From Aquabacterium sp. (GTDB lineage: Bacteria > Pseudomonadota > Gammaproteobacteria > Burkholderiales > Burkholderiaceae_C): a DNA stretch of 64,000 nt. Of the stretch, positions 1-10,125 are shown one piece after another (the stretch's first letter is position 1; every line of letters begins with the position of its first letter). The stretch lies in assembly GCF_029946005.1 (NCBI RefSeq), contig NZ_JAQSDR010000039.1, forward strand, positions 62,001-126,000, given 5' to 3'. A program made the position numbers and the translations under genes. The notes below the pieces were generated by a model. It worked only from the letters and a program-made list of their open reading frames with translations, did not search any database and was not told where the DNA came from.

Positions 1-1
1 T

Positions 2-373
2 ATGCGTCACTATGAAATCGTGCTGCTGATCCACCCGGATCAAAGCGAGCAAGTTCCAGCCATGCTGGAGCGCTACAAGACCCTGATCACTTCCACCGGC
101 GGCCAAGTGCACCGTGTCGAAGACTGGGGCCGCCGTCAGTTGGCCTACCAGATCGTCAAGCTTGCCAAGGCGCACTACCTGTGCCTGAACATCGAGACGA
201 ACAACGAAACCCTGACTGAACTCGAGACCGGCTTCAAGTTCAATGACGCCGTGCTGCGTCACCTGACTGTGGTGAACGCCAAGGCTCCGGCCGGCCCGTC
301 CATCATGATGAAGCAAGTTGAGCGTGATGAAGCCCGCAAGGCCAGTCACCAAGAGCAACAAGCTGCTGCCTGA
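2..373 (+). CDS. rpsF: 30S ribosomal protein S6
   Basis: The 123-residue product opens with [15 protein letters not shown], the typical start of bacterial S6, and keeps the family's central [12 protein letters not shown] stretch. S6 sits on the central domain of 16S rRNA and pairs with S18, which is encoded two genes downstream. The ATG is the second base of the window, so the upstream region and ribosome binding site are not visible. The basic, Gln/Ala-rich C-terminal tail is normal for the family. It heads the S6-PriB-S18-L9 operon. Confidence 0.97.
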   Translation: MRHYEIVLLIHPDQSEQVPAMLERYKTLITSTGGQVHRVEDWGRRQLAYQIVKLAKAHYLCLNIETNNETLTELETGFKFNDAVLRHLTVVNAKAPAGPSIMMKQVERDEARKASHQEQQAAA

Positions 374-405
374 TTGATGCCGCAAGGCATCGCGTCCGCG
401 CTCTC

Positions 406-696
406 ATGAACCGTGTGCTGTTGACAGCCCAGATCATTGAACGCAAAGCGCTGAGATACACCCCGGCCGGATTACCCGCCCTCGACCTGGTTCTGAAACA
501 TGAATCGGATGTCGTCGAAGCCCAGCAAGCCCGCAAGGTGGCGCTGGACATCAAGGCGGTGGCCTTAGGCCCGATTGCTGAGCAATTGGTCCGATGCGAA
601 ATTGGCGTGCCCCTTGGGCTGGCTGGTTTCCTGGGAGCTCCTCGCAACGGACGCGGCGTGCTGCTGCACATCACCGAACTCAACGACACTGTTTAA
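406..696 (+). CDS. priB: Primosomal replication protein N (PriB)
   Basis: A 96-residue OB-fold single-stranded DNA-binding protein of the PriB type. The N-terminus (MNRVLLTAQIIERKALRYTP) and the motif around LDLVLKHESD fit the family. PriB stabilises PriA at stalled forks and helps reload DnaB. Its place between rpsF and rpsR is characteristic of Beta- and Gammaproteobacteria. It lies 32 bases after rpsF and 12 bases before rpsR. No strong Shine-Dalgarno sequence precedes the ATG, which suggests modest translation relative to the ribosomal genes. Confidence 0.93.
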   Translation: MNRVLLTAQIIERKALRYTPAGLPALDLVLKHESDVVEAQQARKVALDIKAVALGPIAEQLVRCEIGVPLGLAGFLGAPRNGRGVLLHITELNDTV

Positions 697-708
697 AGAG
701 GTCATCAA

Positions 709-1002
709 ATGCCCGCTCCTCGTTCCAAGAACGGTAAGTTCTCCAAAGACCGTAAAGGCAAACGCAACACCCAATCGTTGCTGTTCCGCCGCAAGCGCTT
801 CTGCCGCTTCACCGTCACCGGTGTTGAGCAGATCGACTACAAGGATGTCGACACCCTGCGCGACTTCATCGCCGAAAACGGCAAGATCATTCCCGCTCGC
901 CTGACCGGCACGCGCGCGATCTATCAACGCCAGCTGACAACCGCCATCAAGCGTGCTCGCTTCCTGGCCATGCTGCCTTACAGCGACCAGCACAAGGTCT
1001 AA
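709..1002 (+). CDS. rpsR: 30S ribosomal protein S18
   Basis: The 97-residue product carries the S18 hallmarks: a basic N-terminus, the FRRKRFCRF segment, the [11 protein letters not shown] segment, and [10 protein letters not shown] followed by [19 protein letters not shown]. It is slightly longer than E. coli S18 because of its basic N-terminal extension. S18 binds next to S6 on the small-subunit platform. A good Shine-Dalgarno (AAAGAGG) precedes the ATG. Only 12 bases separate it from rplI. Confidence 0.97.
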   Translation: MPAPRSKNGKFSKDRKGKRNTQSLLFRRKRFCRFTVTGVEQIDYKDVDTLRDFIAENGKIIPARLTGTRAIYQRQLTTAIKRARFLAMLPYSDQHKV

Positions 1003-1014
1003 GGAGTTTTCGAC

Positions 1015-1467
1015 ATGCAAATCATCCTCCTCGAAAAAGTCGTCAACCTGGGTACCCTGGGTGACGTGGTCAAGGTCAAAGACGGCTACGCCCGTAATTT
1101 CCTGATCCCTTCGGGCCGCGCCCGTCGTGCCACGACCAAGGCCATCGCTGAATTCGAAGCTCGCCGCGCCGAGATCGAAAAGGCTCAAGCCGACAAGCAC
1201 GCTGCTGCACAAGCCCTGGGCGACCGCCTGAACGGCAAGACCGTGACCGTGAGCCAAAAGGCTGGCGTTGACGGCCGCCTGTTCGGTTCGGTCACCAATG
1301 CCGACGTTGCCGAAGGCCTGAAGAAGGCTGGCTACGATGTGGTCAAGGCCCAAGTGCGCATGCCCAATGGTCCTTTGAAGGTCATTGGCGACCACAGCGT
1401 GTCGGTGGCTCTGCACACCGACGTGGTGGTGGACGTGATCGTGACCGTGGTTGGCGAAGTCGCCTGA
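1015..1467 (+). CDS. rplI: 50S ribosomal protein L9
   Basis: The 150-residue product begins [19 protein letters not shown] and contains [16 protein letters not shown], the conserved N-terminal rRNA-binding region of L9. A long central helix and a C-terminal domain follow, with the usual full length. A clear AAGGAG ribosome binding site lies upstream of the ATG. It is the last gene of the S6 operon and is followed by a strong intrinsic terminator. Confidence 0.97.
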   Translation: MQIILLEKVVNLGTLGDVVKVKDGYARNFLIPSGRARRATTKAIAEFEARRAEIEKAQADKHAAAQALGDRLNGKTVTVSQKAGVDGRLFGSVTNADVAEGLKKAGYDVVKAQVRMPNGPLKVIGDHSVSVALHTDVVVDVIVTVVGEVA

Positions 1468-1496
1468 TCCATCAGTCCGGTTTCACACCGCACGAC

Positions 1497-1521
1497 AAAG
1501 GCACCTTCGGGTGCCTTTTTT
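1497..1521 (+). terminator. Rho-independent terminator after rplI
   Basis: A six-base-pair GC-rich stem (GGCACC/GGTGCC) closes a TTCG tetraloop and is followed by six T residues. It ends the S6-PriB-S18-L9 transcript. Read on the minus strand the hairpin is followed by only three T residues, so it would be at best a weak end for the converging dusA transcript. Confidence 0.93.
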
Positions 1522-1544
1522 CATGCCTTACTCAATCAGTTCAA

Positions 1545-2579
1545 TCAGCGGCGTTCATGCGCCAAACGCATCACCTCTGAAGGCGACAAAGCCTTGAGTT
1601 GATGGTCGGACCAGACCTGGCGCCAGCGCCGCGCACCAGGCAGGCCGTTGTACAGCCCCAGGATGTGCCGAATCACAGAGGGCCAGCGCACAGCAGCCCC
1701 TTCCATGCCTTGCGTGCGCGCGATTTCACGTTCGCAGTACGCCACCATGGCGGCCTCCAGGTCCTCGCGGCGCCGATCGTGGCCGAATGACTCGTCGCCA
1801 TAGAACAGAGCGTCCCAGTTGGCCATCATCCACGGCTGGTGATAGGCGGCTCGGCCCACCATGACACCATCGAGCGTCACACCATCGAAGACCGCGTTGG
1901 GCTTGAGTTGGTCTGCAATCTGCGCGTTGTCGTTGATGCCGCCATTGAGCACGATCGTCAGGTGGGGAAAATCGCGTTTGAGCTGGTGCACGAATTCGTA
2001 GCGCAGCGGCGGCACTTCGCGGTTTTCCTTGGGGCTCAGCCCCTTCAGCCAGGCATTGCGGGCATGCACCATGAACACTTCGCAGCCAGCGTCCGCAATG
2101 GTGCCCACGAAGTCGCGGACAAAATCGTAGCTCTCGCCCTGGTCGATGCCGATGCGGTGCTTGACCGTGATCGGCATACGCGCGCTACCACCCGTGGCAT
2201 CCAGCATGGCCTTGACGCCATCGGCCACCAAAGGCGCTTCGGCCATCAGACAAGCACCAAAAGCACCCCGCTGCACCCGTTCGCTGGGGCACCCGCAGTT
2301 GAGATTGACCTCGTCATAGCCCCATTGCTGAGCCAGCTTGGCGCACGCGGCCAGGTCTGCAGGCTCGCTGCCACCCAGTTGCAAAGCCACCGGGTGCTCT
2401 TCACCGTTGAAATCCAGGTGACGGGGCACATTGCCATGCAGCAGCGCACCCGTGGTCACCATCTCGGTGTACAGGCGCGCGTGACGGCTGAGCTGGCGGT
2501 GAAAGTATCGGCAATGCCGGTCCGTCCAGTCCATCATGGGCGCCACGCTGAGGCGCCACGCGCTGTGTTGCGAGTCCAT
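1545..2579 (-). CDS. dusA: tRNA-dihydrouridine(20/20a) synthase DusA
   Basis: FMN-dependent reduction of uridine to dihydrouridine in the tRNA D-loop. The 344-residue protein has the Dus signatures: SVAPMMDWTDRHCRYFHRQL at the N-terminus, LNCGCPSERVQRGAFGACLM with the catalytic cysteine, the TVKHRIGID substrate segment and the LNGGI/GVMVGRAAYHQPW phosphate-binding region. The specific DMTDRH-type start supports DusA over DusB or DusC. I place the start at 2579 (MDSQHSAW); an upstream ATG at 2633 would overlap the preceding gene by 40 bases and add non-conserved residues. It is the last gene of its run. Confidence 0.94.
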   Translation of the reverse strand: MDSQHSAWRLSVAPMMDWTDRHCRYFHRQLSRHARLYTEMVTTGALLHGNVPRHLDFNGEEHPVALQLGGSEPADLAACAKLAQQWGYDEVNLNCGCPSERVQRGAFGACLMAEAPLVADGVKAMLDATGGSARMPITVKHRIGIDQGESYDFVRDFVGTIADAGCEVFMVHARNAWLKGLSPKENREVPPLRYEFVHQLKRDFPHLTIVLNGGINDNAQIADQLKPNAVFDGVTLDGVMVGRAAYHQPWMMANWDALFYGDESFGHDRRREDLEAAMVAYCEREIARTQGMEGAAVRWPSVIRHILGLYNGLPGARRWRQVWSDHQLKALSPSEVMRLAHERR

Positions 2580-2593
2580 CTCTTGTTTTGTTT

Positions 2594-3691
2594 TCAGCGC
2601 AGATCGCGCAAGGGGTGCTGCCATTGTGGCCAAGGGCTTTCAAAAAATGCCTGCACCATCTCGGCACTCACCTCAGACGTGGTGATGGGATTCCACATCG
2701 GTTGCTGATCCTTGTCGACCGCCAGGGCGCGGATGCCCTCGACGGTTTCACTCTCGCGCCCTTGGCGCAAACCGAAGCAATGGCGCACCATGTCGCGCTC
2801 CATGCGGAACACTTGCGCCAGACTCATGGCGCGTGCACGGCGAATCTGTTCCAGGGTCACGCACATCATCAGGGGCGAATTGCCCGCCATGTGGTGGATG
2901 GTCTGGCGCGCCCACTCGCTGTCATCCGTGGCCAGCGACGACAAAATCTCGGCGACGGTGTTCTGCGCGAAGTGGCGGTCAATGCGCTCGCGCTCAGCCA
3001 ACAGCACAGAAGGCCTGATGCCTGACTGATCTGCCAGGCTCAGCATCGCGCGGGCGCGGCGCAAAAAGCCGGCGTCGGTGCTGGGAGGTTTCTGGGCCAG
3101 CGATTCCAGCCAGGGATCCAGGTCGTGGGCTGGTGCATAGGCATCCGCCAAGCCCCAGGCCAAGGCCTCGGCCGCAGCGATGCCTTTGCCACACACGCCC
3201 AGGTATTCGCCCACCCGGCCCGGGCAACGCGACAAAAAGTAGCCACCAGCCACATCGGGGAACAGGCCGATGCGCGTCTCGGGCATGGCCAGGTGGGCAC
3301 GATCGGTCACCACGCGCAGGCGCGCGCCTTGGGCCAGGCCCATGCCGCCACCCATCACGACGCCCTCCATCCACGCCACGATGGGCTTGTGATAGCGGTG
3401 CAGCAGGTGGTCCAGTGCGTATTCTTCGGTGAAGAAATCGTCGAGCCGCAAATCGCCCGACAAAGCTGCGCTGTGCATGAAGCGGATGTCACCGCCCGCA
3501 CAGAAATTGGCCGCGTCCTCGCCCGGTCGGGCCGAGCCACGCAGCACGATGCCCACGACGGCAGGATCATGCTCCCAGCGCCGCAGCACCTCGGTCAGTG
3601 CCCTGACCATCTCCAGATTGAGCGCGTTGAGCGCCTTGGGCCGGTTCAGGCGAATCACGCCCACCGAACCCACCATGCGAACTTCAATCAT
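2594..3691 (-). CDS. Enoyl-CoA hydratase/isomerase family, 3-hydroxyisobutyryl-CoA hydrolase-like
   Basis: A 365-residue crotonase-fold protein. The region FFTEEYALDHLLHRYHKPIV, the oxyanion-hole segment VVMGGGMGLAQG and the MPETRIGLFPDVAGGYFLSR segment fit the 3-hydroxyisobutyryl-CoA hydrolase (HIBCH) group better than ordinary enoyl-CoA hydratases. In that family it hydrolyses 3-hydroxyisobutyryl-CoA in valine breakdown. No other valine-catabolic gene is nearby, so the substrate remains an inference. The gene lies 43 bases downstream of typA and 14 bases before dusA, with no terminator visible between them. Confidence 0.85.
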   Translation of the reverse strand: MIEVRMVGSVGVIRLNRPKALNALNLEMVRALTEVLRRWEHDPAVVGIVLRGSARPGEDAANFCAGGDIRFMHSAALSGDLRLDDFFTEEYALDHLLHRYHKPIVAWMEGVVMGGGMGLAQGARLRVVTDRAHLAMPETRIGLFPDVAGGYFLSRCPGRVGEYLGVCGKGIAAAEALAWGLADAYAPAHDLDPWLESLAQKPPSTDAGFLRRARAMLSLADQSGIRPSVLLAERERIDRHFAQNTVAEILSSLATDDSEWARQTIHHMAGNSPLMMCVTLEQIRRARAMSLAQVFRMERDMVRHCFGLRQGRESETVEGIRALAVDKDQQPMWNPITTSEVSAEMVQAFFESPWPQWQHPLRDLR

Positions 3692-3734
3692 GGTGAACGA
3701 CCTCTCAACGCGTCAAATCAGGATCTGAACGAAC

Positions 3735-5558
3735 TCAAGCGCTGCGATTGCGCTTGCGATCGCTTTCCTTGAGGAATCGCTTGCGCACCCGGATCGACTT
3801 GGGCGTGATTTCAACCAGCTCGTCATCGTCGATGAAGTCAACGCCGTACTCCAGCGTCAGGTCGATAGGCGGCGTGATCTTGATCGCGTCTTCCTTGCCC
3901 GAGACGCGGAAGTTGGTCAACTGCTTCGTGCGGGTGGCGTTCACGACCAGGTCATTGTCGCGGCTGTGGATGCCGACGATCATGCCTTCGTACACCGGAT
4001 CGTTCGGCTTGACGAACATGCGGCCACGGTCATCCAACTTGCCCAAGGCGTAGGTGAAGATTTCACCTTCGTCCATCGAAATCAGCACGCCGTTCTTGCG
4101 GCCACCGATGTCGCCCTTGTGCGCTTCGTAGCCATCGAAAATGGAGGCAATCAGGCCAGAACCACGGGTCAAGTTCATGAACTCGTTGCTGAAGCCGATC
4201 AGGCCACGCGCCGGAATGCGGTATTCCAGGCGCACGCGGCCACGGCCGTCCGGCTCCATGTTGACCATTTCGCCTTTGCGCAGGCCCAGGGCCTGCATCA
4301 CGCCACCTTGGTGGATTTCTTCGACGTCGGCGGTCACCAGCTCCATGGGTTCGAGCTTCTCGCCATTGACCTCTCGGAACACCACGCGAGGCTTGGACAC
4401 GGCCAGCTCAAAGCCTTCGCGGCGCATGTTTTCCAGCAGGATGGTCAAGTGCAGTTCGCCACGGCCCATCACTTCGAAGATACCGTCTTCGTCGGTTTCC
4501 TTCACGCGCAGGGCCACGTTGTGTTGCAGCTCTTTCTGCAGGCGGTCCCAGATCTGACGGCTGGTCACGTACTTGCCTTCACGACCCGCCAAAGGCGAGT
4601 TGTTCACGCAGAAGTTCATGGTCAGCGTCGGCTCATCGATCTTGAGCATGGGCAAGGGCTGGGGATTGTCCCGGTCCGTCACCGTCACGCCGATGTTGAT
4701 GTCTTCGATGCCGTTGATCAGCACGATGTTGCCGGGACCGGCTTCGGTCACTTGCACGCGGTCCAGACCGTGGAAAGTCAACACCTGGTTGATGCGGCCC
4801 TTGATGGCCTTGCCCTCAGGGCCTTCCATCACGACCACGTCCTGGCCCGGCTTGGCCGTGCCTTGGCTGATGCGGCCCACGCCGATGCGGCCCACGAAGG
4901 TCGAGAAATCCAGCGCCGAGATCTGCAATTGCAGCGGGGCGGCAGGGTCACCCGATTGAGCGGGCACGTGCTTGAGCACCGTGTTAAACAGGGCAGACAT
5001 GTCTTCGCCCCACTTTTCACCAGGCGCGCCTTCGGTCAGCGAAGTCCAGCCGTTGATGCCCGAGGCGTACACCACGGGGAAGTCCAGTTGCTCGTCGGTG
5101 GCGCCCAGCTTGTCGAACAGGTCGAAAGCAGCGTTGACCACGGCATCGGGCTTGGCACCGGGCTTGTCGACCTTGTTGACGACCACGATGGGCTTGAGGC
5201 CCAGGGCCAGCGCCTTCTTGGTCACGAAGCGCGTTTGCGGCATCGGGCCTTCTTGCGCGTCGATCAACAGCACCACGCCGTCGACCATGGACAGCGCGCG
5301 CTCGACTTCACCACCGAAGTCGGCGTGGCCCGGGGTGTCAACGATGTTGATGTGGGTGCCTTCCCAGCTCACAGCGCAGTTCTTGGCCAGGATGGTGATG
5401 CCCCGCTCGCGTTCGATGGCGTTGTTGTCCATCACGGTGTCGACCACTTTTTCGTGGTCGGCGAAGGTGCCCGACTGGCGCAGCAGTTGGTCAACCATGG
5501 TGGTTTTGCCATGGTCAACGTGGGCGATGATGGCGATATTGCGGATTTGTTTGCTCAT
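3735..5558 (-). CDS. typA: Translational GTPase TypA/BipA
   Basis: A 607-residue ribosome-binding GTPase related to EF-G. The G motifs are intact: [15 protein letters not shown] (P-loop), [16 protein letters not shown] (G3) and [10 protein letters not shown] (G4). The RGITILAKN switch I segment is present. EF-G-like domains III and V and the BipA-specific C-terminal domain follow. BipA acts in large-subunit assembly and stress adaptation. It sits 21 bases after truB in a ribosome-maturation operon. Confidence 0.97.
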   Translation of the reverse strand: MSKQIRNIAIIAHVDHGKTTMVDQLLRQSGTFADHEKVVDTVMDNNAIERERGITILAKNCAVSWEGTHINIVDTPGHADFGGEVERALSMVDGVVLLIDAQEGPMPQTRFVTKKALALGLKPIVVVNKVDKPGAKPDAVVNAAFDLFDKLGATDEQLDFPVVYASGINGWTSLTEGAPGEKWGEDMSALFNTVLKHVPAQSGDPAAPLQLQISALDFSTFVGRIGVGRISQGTAKPGQDVVVMEGPEGKAIKGRINQVLTFHGLDRVQVTEAGPGNIVLINGIEDINIGVTVTDRDNPQPLPMLKIDEPTLTMNFCVNNSPLAGREGKYVTSRQIWDRLQKELQHNVALRVKETDEDGIFEVMGRGELHLTILLENMRREGFELAVSKPRVVFREVNGEKLEPMELVTADVEEIHQGGVMQALGLRKGEMVNMEPDGRGRVRLEYRIPARGLIGFSNEFMNLTRGSGLIASIFDGYEAHKGDIGGRKNGVLISMDEGEIFTYALGKLDDRGRMFVKPNDPVYEGMIVGIHSRDNDLVVNATRTKQLTNFRVSGKEDAIKITPPIDLTLEYGVDFIDDDELVEITPKSIRVRKRFLKESDRKRNRSA

Positions 5559-5579
5559 GCGAGGCTCACTGGTCTGAAA

Positions 5580-6542
5580 TCAAAGAACTGGGGTCAACAG
5601 ACCCTGCACTTCGGCAGGGCTGAGTAAACGGGTCGGGATCAATTCACCGGCCTTGATGTGGGCGCTGCCCAGCAACACCCGGGGCAACTGGCCGTTGGCG
5701 GCCGAGGGGTTGGGTCCGTAGACCCGAACTTGGGGAGCGTCGTCCAGCTTCACCCGGCGGCGCAAGCCGGTCAGGAAGCGACCGGCTTCGCTTTCGTCCA
5801 GGACCACGGCGGGCCAATCGGACAAGAGCACGTCGGCAGCTTGCAGGTGGGTGTCGCGCTCGGTTTCGGTCATGGCTTGCAGGGCTTCCAGGGTCACGGC
5901 GCCTTCGAGCGTCGTGCCGCCACTGCCTGTGCGGCGCAGGCCTTGCAGGTAGGCGCCACAACCCAGGTGCTCGCCGATGGACTCGGCCAGGGTGCGGATG
6001 TAGGTGCCTTTGCTGCAACGCACGTCCAGCGTGAGACTGTCAGCTTGCCATTCGACGATGTCAATGGCGTGAATGGTGATGCGGCGCGAAGGGCGCTCGA
6101 TCTCGATGCCTTCACGGGCGTATTCGTACAGGGCGCGGCCTTCATGCTTGAGCGCTGAGTGCATGGGTGGCACCTGGTCAATCTCGCCAGTCATGGCGGC
6201 GCATGCTCGGGCAATGGCGGCGTCATCGACTTGAACTGGTCGCTCATGAACAATCTGCCCTTCGCCATCACCCGTGGTGGTGGTTTGGCCCAGCTTGAGC
6301 GTGGCGCGGTAGGCCTTGTCGGCGTCCAAAGACACCTGCGAAAACTTGGTGGCGGCCCCGAAGCACAGGGGCAACAAGCCCGTGGCCAAAGGGTCCAGCG
6401 TGCCGGTGTGGCCCGCTTTTTCGGCGCGCATCAGGCGGCGCACTTTCTGCAAGGCGTCATTGCTTGACAGGCCCAAAGGCTTGTCCAGCAAGATGACGCC
6501 GTGCAGAGCGCGACGCGGTTGACGCGGGGGCCGGGTGTTCAT
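5580..6542 (-). CDS. truB: tRNA pseudouridine(55) synthase TruB
   Basis: Isomerises U55 of tRNA to pseudouridine in the T-loop. The 320-residue protein shows [19 protein letters not shown] at the start, the catalytic aspartate in [19 protein letters not shown], and the conserved [14 protein letters not shown] motif. A PUA-like C-terminal part follows. The start codon overlaps the rbfA stop codon by four bases (ATGA), so translation is probably coupled. Confidence 0.96.
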   Translation of the reverse strand: MNTRPPRQPRRALHGVILLDKPLGLSSNDALQKVRRLMRAEKAGHTGTLDPLATGLLPLCFGAATKFSQVSLDADKAYRATLKLGQTTTTGDGEGQIVHERPVQVDDAAIARACAAMTGEIDQVPPMHSALKHEGRALYEYAREGIEIERPSRRITIHAIDIVEWQADSLTLDVRCSKGTYIRTLAESIGEHLGCGAYLQGLRRTGSGGTTLEGAVTLEALQAMTETERDTHLQAADVLLSDWPAVVLDESEAGRFLTGLRRRVKLDDAPQVRVYGPNPSAANGQLPRVLLGSAHIKAGELIPTRLLSPAEVQGLLTPVL

Positions 6543-6946
6543 TCGGGCTGGGCCTCTTTGCCTTCTTGGGGGGCATCCGGCTCAGCGTCCTTGGCCTTGT
6601 CGTTCACAGCCTTGGTGATCAAGGCACTGAGCTCGGCCGCGCGTTCGGTGGTGCGGTCAAAGTGGAAATGCAAGGTCGGCACGGTGTGGATCTGCAGGCG
6701 CTTGAACAAGCCGTTGCGGACAAAACCCGCGGCTTCGTTCAAGGCAAGCTCGCAAGCTTGCGAATCACCGGTCAGCACCGAGAAAAACACCTTGGCGTGG
6801 GCGTAGTCGGGAGTCACATCAACATGGTTGATCGTGATCATGCCGATGCGCGGATCCTTCAGATCGCGGATGAGCTCAGCCACATCGCGCTGAATCTGGT
6901 CAGAGACGCGGTGGCTGCGGTTGGGAGCTGATTTTTTATGGCGCAT
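6539..6946 (-). CDS. rbfA: Ribosome-binding factor A
   Basis: Small KH-fold protein needed for 30S maturation and cold adaptation. Recognisable features are the N-terminal [20 protein letters not shown], the [17 protein letters not shown] strand and the [15 protein letters not shown] helix. I choose the ATG at 6946 (135 residues), since a CAGGAG Shine-Dalgarno lies just upstream. A GTG at 6964 would place that ribosome binding site inside the coding sequence. The acidic tail ([16 protein letters not shown]) is longer than in E. coli. Confidence 0.95.
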   Translation of the reverse strand: MRHKKSAPNRSHRVSDQIQRDVAELIRDLKDPRIGMITINHVDVTPDYAHAKVFFSVLTGDSQACELALNEAAGFVRNGLFKRLQIHTVPTLHFHFDRTTERAAELSALITKAVNDKAKDAEPDAPQEGKEAQPE

Positions 6947-6980
6947 GGTGAACTCCTGAAGCACAGGCCCTCAAGCACGA

Positions 6981-7003
6981 ACCCCGCCTGGGGTGGGCGG
7001 GGT
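6981..7003 (-). other. GC-rich hairpin between infB and rbfA
   Basis: An eight-base-pair perfect stem (ACCCCGCC/GGCGGGGT) with a seven-base loop lies in the 88-base infB-rbfA gap. No T-run follows in the direction of transcription, so it is unlikely to be an intrinsic terminator. It could mark an mRNA processing or stability site inside the operon (inference). Confidence 0.5.
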
Positions 7004-7034
7004 CGCGGGTCGGGCCCGAAGGCACGTGAATGCC

Positions 7035-10000
7035 TTACAAGGTGCGGGCGACTTCCTTGATTTCGAAGAACTCCAGGACATCGCCTTCCTTGATGTCGTT
7101 GTAGCCCTTGAGGTTGAGGCCGCACTCGAAGCCTTCCTTGACTTCCTTGACGTCGTCCTTGAAGCGCTTGAGGCCGTCGAGTTCGCCAGTGTAGATGACC
7201 ACGTTTTCGCGCAGCAGACGCAGACGCGCACTGCGGCGGACCACGCCGGACAAGACCATGCAACCCGCGATCGTGCCGATCTTCGATGCGATGAACACCT
7301 GGCGGATCTCGGCAGAACCGATGACTTCTTCGCGCAGCTCGGGCGCCAACATGCCCGACATCGCCGCCTTCACTTCATCCACGGCGTCGTAAATGATGTT
7401 GTAGTAGCGGATGTCCACGCCGTTGTGCTCGGCCAGCTTGCGAGCGCCAGCGTCCGCACGGGTGTTGAAGCCAATCAGCACCGCCTTGGAGGCGATGGCC
7501 AGGTTGACGTCGGACTCGCTGATGCCACCCACGGCGGCATGAACGATCTGCACCTTGATCTCGGGCGTTGACAGTTTGAGCAAGGACTGACCCAAGGCTT
7601 CTTGAGAGCCTTGCACGTCGGCCTTGATGATGAGCGGCAAGCTTTGCACTTCGCCTTGGCCCATGTTCTCGAACATGTTCTCGAGCTTGGCGGCTTGTTG
7701 CTTGGACAGCTTGACGTCGCGGTAACGGCCTTGGCGGAAGGTCGCGATTTCACGGGCACGGCGTTCGTCACTCAGCACCATGAATTCGGTGCCTGCCAAA
7801 GGCACTTCGGTCAGGCCCTGGATTTCAACGGGGATGGACGGGCCAGCCTCGGCGATGGGCTTGCCGTTCTCGTCCAGCATGGCACGAACACGGCCGTAGC
7901 TTGCACCGGCCAGGACCACGTCACCGCGCTTGAGCGTGCCGGTTTGAATCAGCACGGTCGCGACAGGACCACGGCCCTTGTCCAGGCGCGCTTCGATGAC
8001 CAGGCCCTTGGCCATGGCTTCGGTCGGCGCCTTGAGTTCCAGCACTTCGGCCTGCAGCAGCACTTGTTCCAGCAAGGCATCGATGCCTTGACCGGTCTTG
8101 GCCGACACCAGCACGAAGGGTGAATCACCACCGTATTCTTCAGGCACGACTTGCTCACCCACCAACTCTTGCTTGACGCGTTCGAGGTTGGAATCGGGCT
8201 TGTCGATCTTGTTGATCGCGACCACGATCGGCACCCCAGCCGCCTTGGCATGGTGGATGGCTTCCTTGGTCTGCGGCATCACGCCGTCGTCCGCCGCCAC
8301 CACCAGGATGACGATGTCGGTGGCCTTGGCACCGCGGGCACGCATGGCCGTGAAGGCCTCGTGGCCTGGGGTGTCCAGGAAGGTGATCATGCCGCGAGGC
8401 GTGTCAACGTGGTACGCACCAATGTGCTGCGTGATACCACCTGCTTCACCGGCCGCCACGCGGCTGGTGCGGATGTAGTCCAGCAGCGAGGTCTTGCCGT
8501 GGTCAACGTGACCCATGACCGTGACCACAGGCGCGCGGGGCAACATTTCGCCAGTTTGAGCGGCGTGTTCTTCTTCGAGGAAGGCGTCCGGATCGTCCAG
8601 CTTGGCAGCGACTGCGGTATGGCCCAGTTCCTCGACGAGGATCATGGCGGTTTCCTGGTCAAGCTGCTGGTTAATGGTGACCATCTGACCCAGCTTCATC
8701 AAGTGCTTGATGACTTCGGAAGCCTTGACCGACATCTTGTGCGCCAGATCGGCCACGCTGATGGTTTCGGGCACATGCACTTCAATGACTTGCGGCTCGC
8801 TCGGAGCGACGAAGTTGGACTGGTGATCGCTGTTGCGGTTGTCACCACGGCGGCCACCACGGCCACCCGGCGCACGCCAACCATTGGCACCACCAGGACG
8901 GCCTGCAGGGCCCTTGTTGCCAGCGGCGGCACGCTTCTTGGCGTCATCCGCCCAGCTCGATGAGAGCTTTTCGGACTTGACGGACTTCTTGTCGCCAGGC
9001 TTAGCGGCACCGGGTGCTGCGGGCGCACCAGGCGCGCCCTTGGGCTTGTGAATGGTGCCCTTGATGCCTTCCTTGTTCGCTTCAGCTACTTTGGGTGGCT
9101 CGACAGGCTTGGCCGCGGTCAACACCTTGCGAGGCGCGGACATCATGGCGCGAATCGCGGCGGCTTCGTCTTCGGCAGCCTTGCGGCGGCCTGCCAGATC
9201 GGCAATGCGTTGCTTTTCTTCCGCTTCGATCGTCGCGGCCTTGACCACGCGGACACCGGAGGGCTTGACTGGCGCAGCAGCAGCCGTCGCCGAAGCAGCC
9301 GCTGCGGCGGGGACGGTAGTCACTACCGTAGGCGCCGTCGTGCTTATCTCGACAGAAGAACCATCTGCGCCATCGCCACCTTCAGCCAGCGCCACCACAG
9401 GCGCGGCGACTACTTCGGCCACCACCGCTGCAGTCTTGCGGGTATTGCGGTTCTTGGATGACGCGGTCAGCGCAGCGGACTCGGCCCTTGCTGCAGCTTC
9501 TTGCGCAGCGCGGCGGGCCACAGCCTCTTGCTGCGTGGTTTGCTGGGCAGTGTCTTGTGCAGAGCGCGCGGCCTCTTCGGCAGCCTTGGCTTGCGCAGCC
9601 TCGGCCACTTCACGCTGGATGCGCTCTTGCTCTTCGCGCTGGCGACGCTGTTCGTTCAGGGCCTCCTCCTGCGCACGCAGGGCTTCGACTTCCTGACGAG
9701 CTTCTTCTTCGCGACGCTGCAAATCAGCTTCGTCGATTTCAGGAACTGCCTCCTCGGCGCCACCGACATCATCGCGCTTGACGAAAGTGCGCTTCTTGCG
9801 CACTTCGACCTGGATGGTGCGGGCTTTGCCCGAGGCATCTGCCTGCTTGATTTCGGTGGTCGACTTGCGGGTCAGGGTAATCTTCTTGCGATCAGCCGCG
9901 GCCGATCCGTGGGCATGGCGAAGGTGGTCCAGCAGGCGCTCTTTGTCGGCCTCCGTGAGCACGTCTTCGTGCGAAGCTTTCGGCACGCCCGCTGAATGCA

Positions 10001-10070
10001 GCTGCTCCAGCAGTGTCGCTGCCGGGCGATTGAGCTCCGCGGCGAGTTGTGCGACGGTGGTCACGGCCAT
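7035..10070 (-). CDS. infB: Translation initiation factor IF-2
   Basis: A 1011-residue GTPase that brings fMet-tRNA to the 30S subunit. The order is an N-terminal IF2_N domain ([20 protein letters not shown]), a long Ala/Glu/Arg/Gln-rich linker, a second IF2_N-like part near [20 protein letters not shown], then the G domain and domains II-IV. G motifs are [30 protein letters not shown] and AINKIDKP. I chose the ATG at 10070, preceded by AAGGA; the longer frame from 10145 would run into nusA. Confidence 0.97.
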   Translation of the reverse strand: MAVTTVAQLAAELNRPAATLLEQLHSAGVPKASHEDVLTEADKERLLDHLRHAHGSAAADRKKITLTRKSTTEIKQADASGKARTIQVEVRKKRTFVKRDDVGGAEEAVPEIDEADLQRREEEARQEVEALRAQEEALNEQRRQREEQERIQREVAEAAQAKAAEEAARSAQDTAQQTTQQEAVARRAAQEAAARAESAALTASSKNRNTRKTAAVVAEVVAAPVVALAEGGDGADGSSVEISTTAPTVVTTVPAAAAASATAAAAPVKPSGVRVVKAATIEAEEKQRIADLAGRRKAAEDEAAAIRAMMSAPRKVLTAAKPVEPPKVAEANKEGIKGTIHKPKGAPGAPAAPGAAKPGDKKSVKSEKLSSSWADDAKKRAAAGNKGPAGRPGGANGWRAPGGRGGRRGDNRNSDHQSNFVAPSEPQVIEVHVPETISVADLAHKMSVKASEVIKHLMKLGQMVTINQQLDQETAMILVEELGHTAVAAKLDDPDAFLEEEHAAQTGEMLPRAPVVTVMGHVDHGKTSLLDYIRTSRVAAGEAGGITQHIGAYHVDTPRGMITFLDTPGHEAFTAMRARGAKATDIVILVVAADDGVMPQTKEAIHHAKAAGVPIVVAINKIDKPDSNLERVKQELVGEQVVPEEYGGDSPFVLVSAKTGQGIDALLEQVLLQAEVLELKAPTEAMAKGLVIEARLDKGRGPVATVLIQTGTLKRGDVVLAGASYGRVRAMLDENGKPIAEAGPSIPVEIQGLTEVPLAGTEFMVLSDERRAREIATFRQGRYRDVKLSKQQAAKLENMFENMGQGEVQSLPLIIKADVQGSQEALGQSLLKLSTPEIKVQIVHAAVGGISESDVNLAIASKAVLIGFNTRADAGARKLAEHNGVDIRYYNIIYDAVDEVKAAMSGMLAPELREEVIGSAEIRQVFIASKIGTIAGCMVLSGVVRRSARLRLLRENVVIYTGELDGLKRFKDDVKEVKEGFECGLNLKGYNDIKEGDVLEFFEIKEVARTL

Positions 10071-10125
10071 TGTGTTAATCCTTGCGATGTACTTGCTAAA
10101 TGAGAGGTCGAGTGCGGGCGGATGA

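Noticed and set aside
3966-5627. A 553-residue plus-strand frame opposite typA
   Set aside because: TypA is unmistakable; the opposite frame is His-rich and unlike any family.
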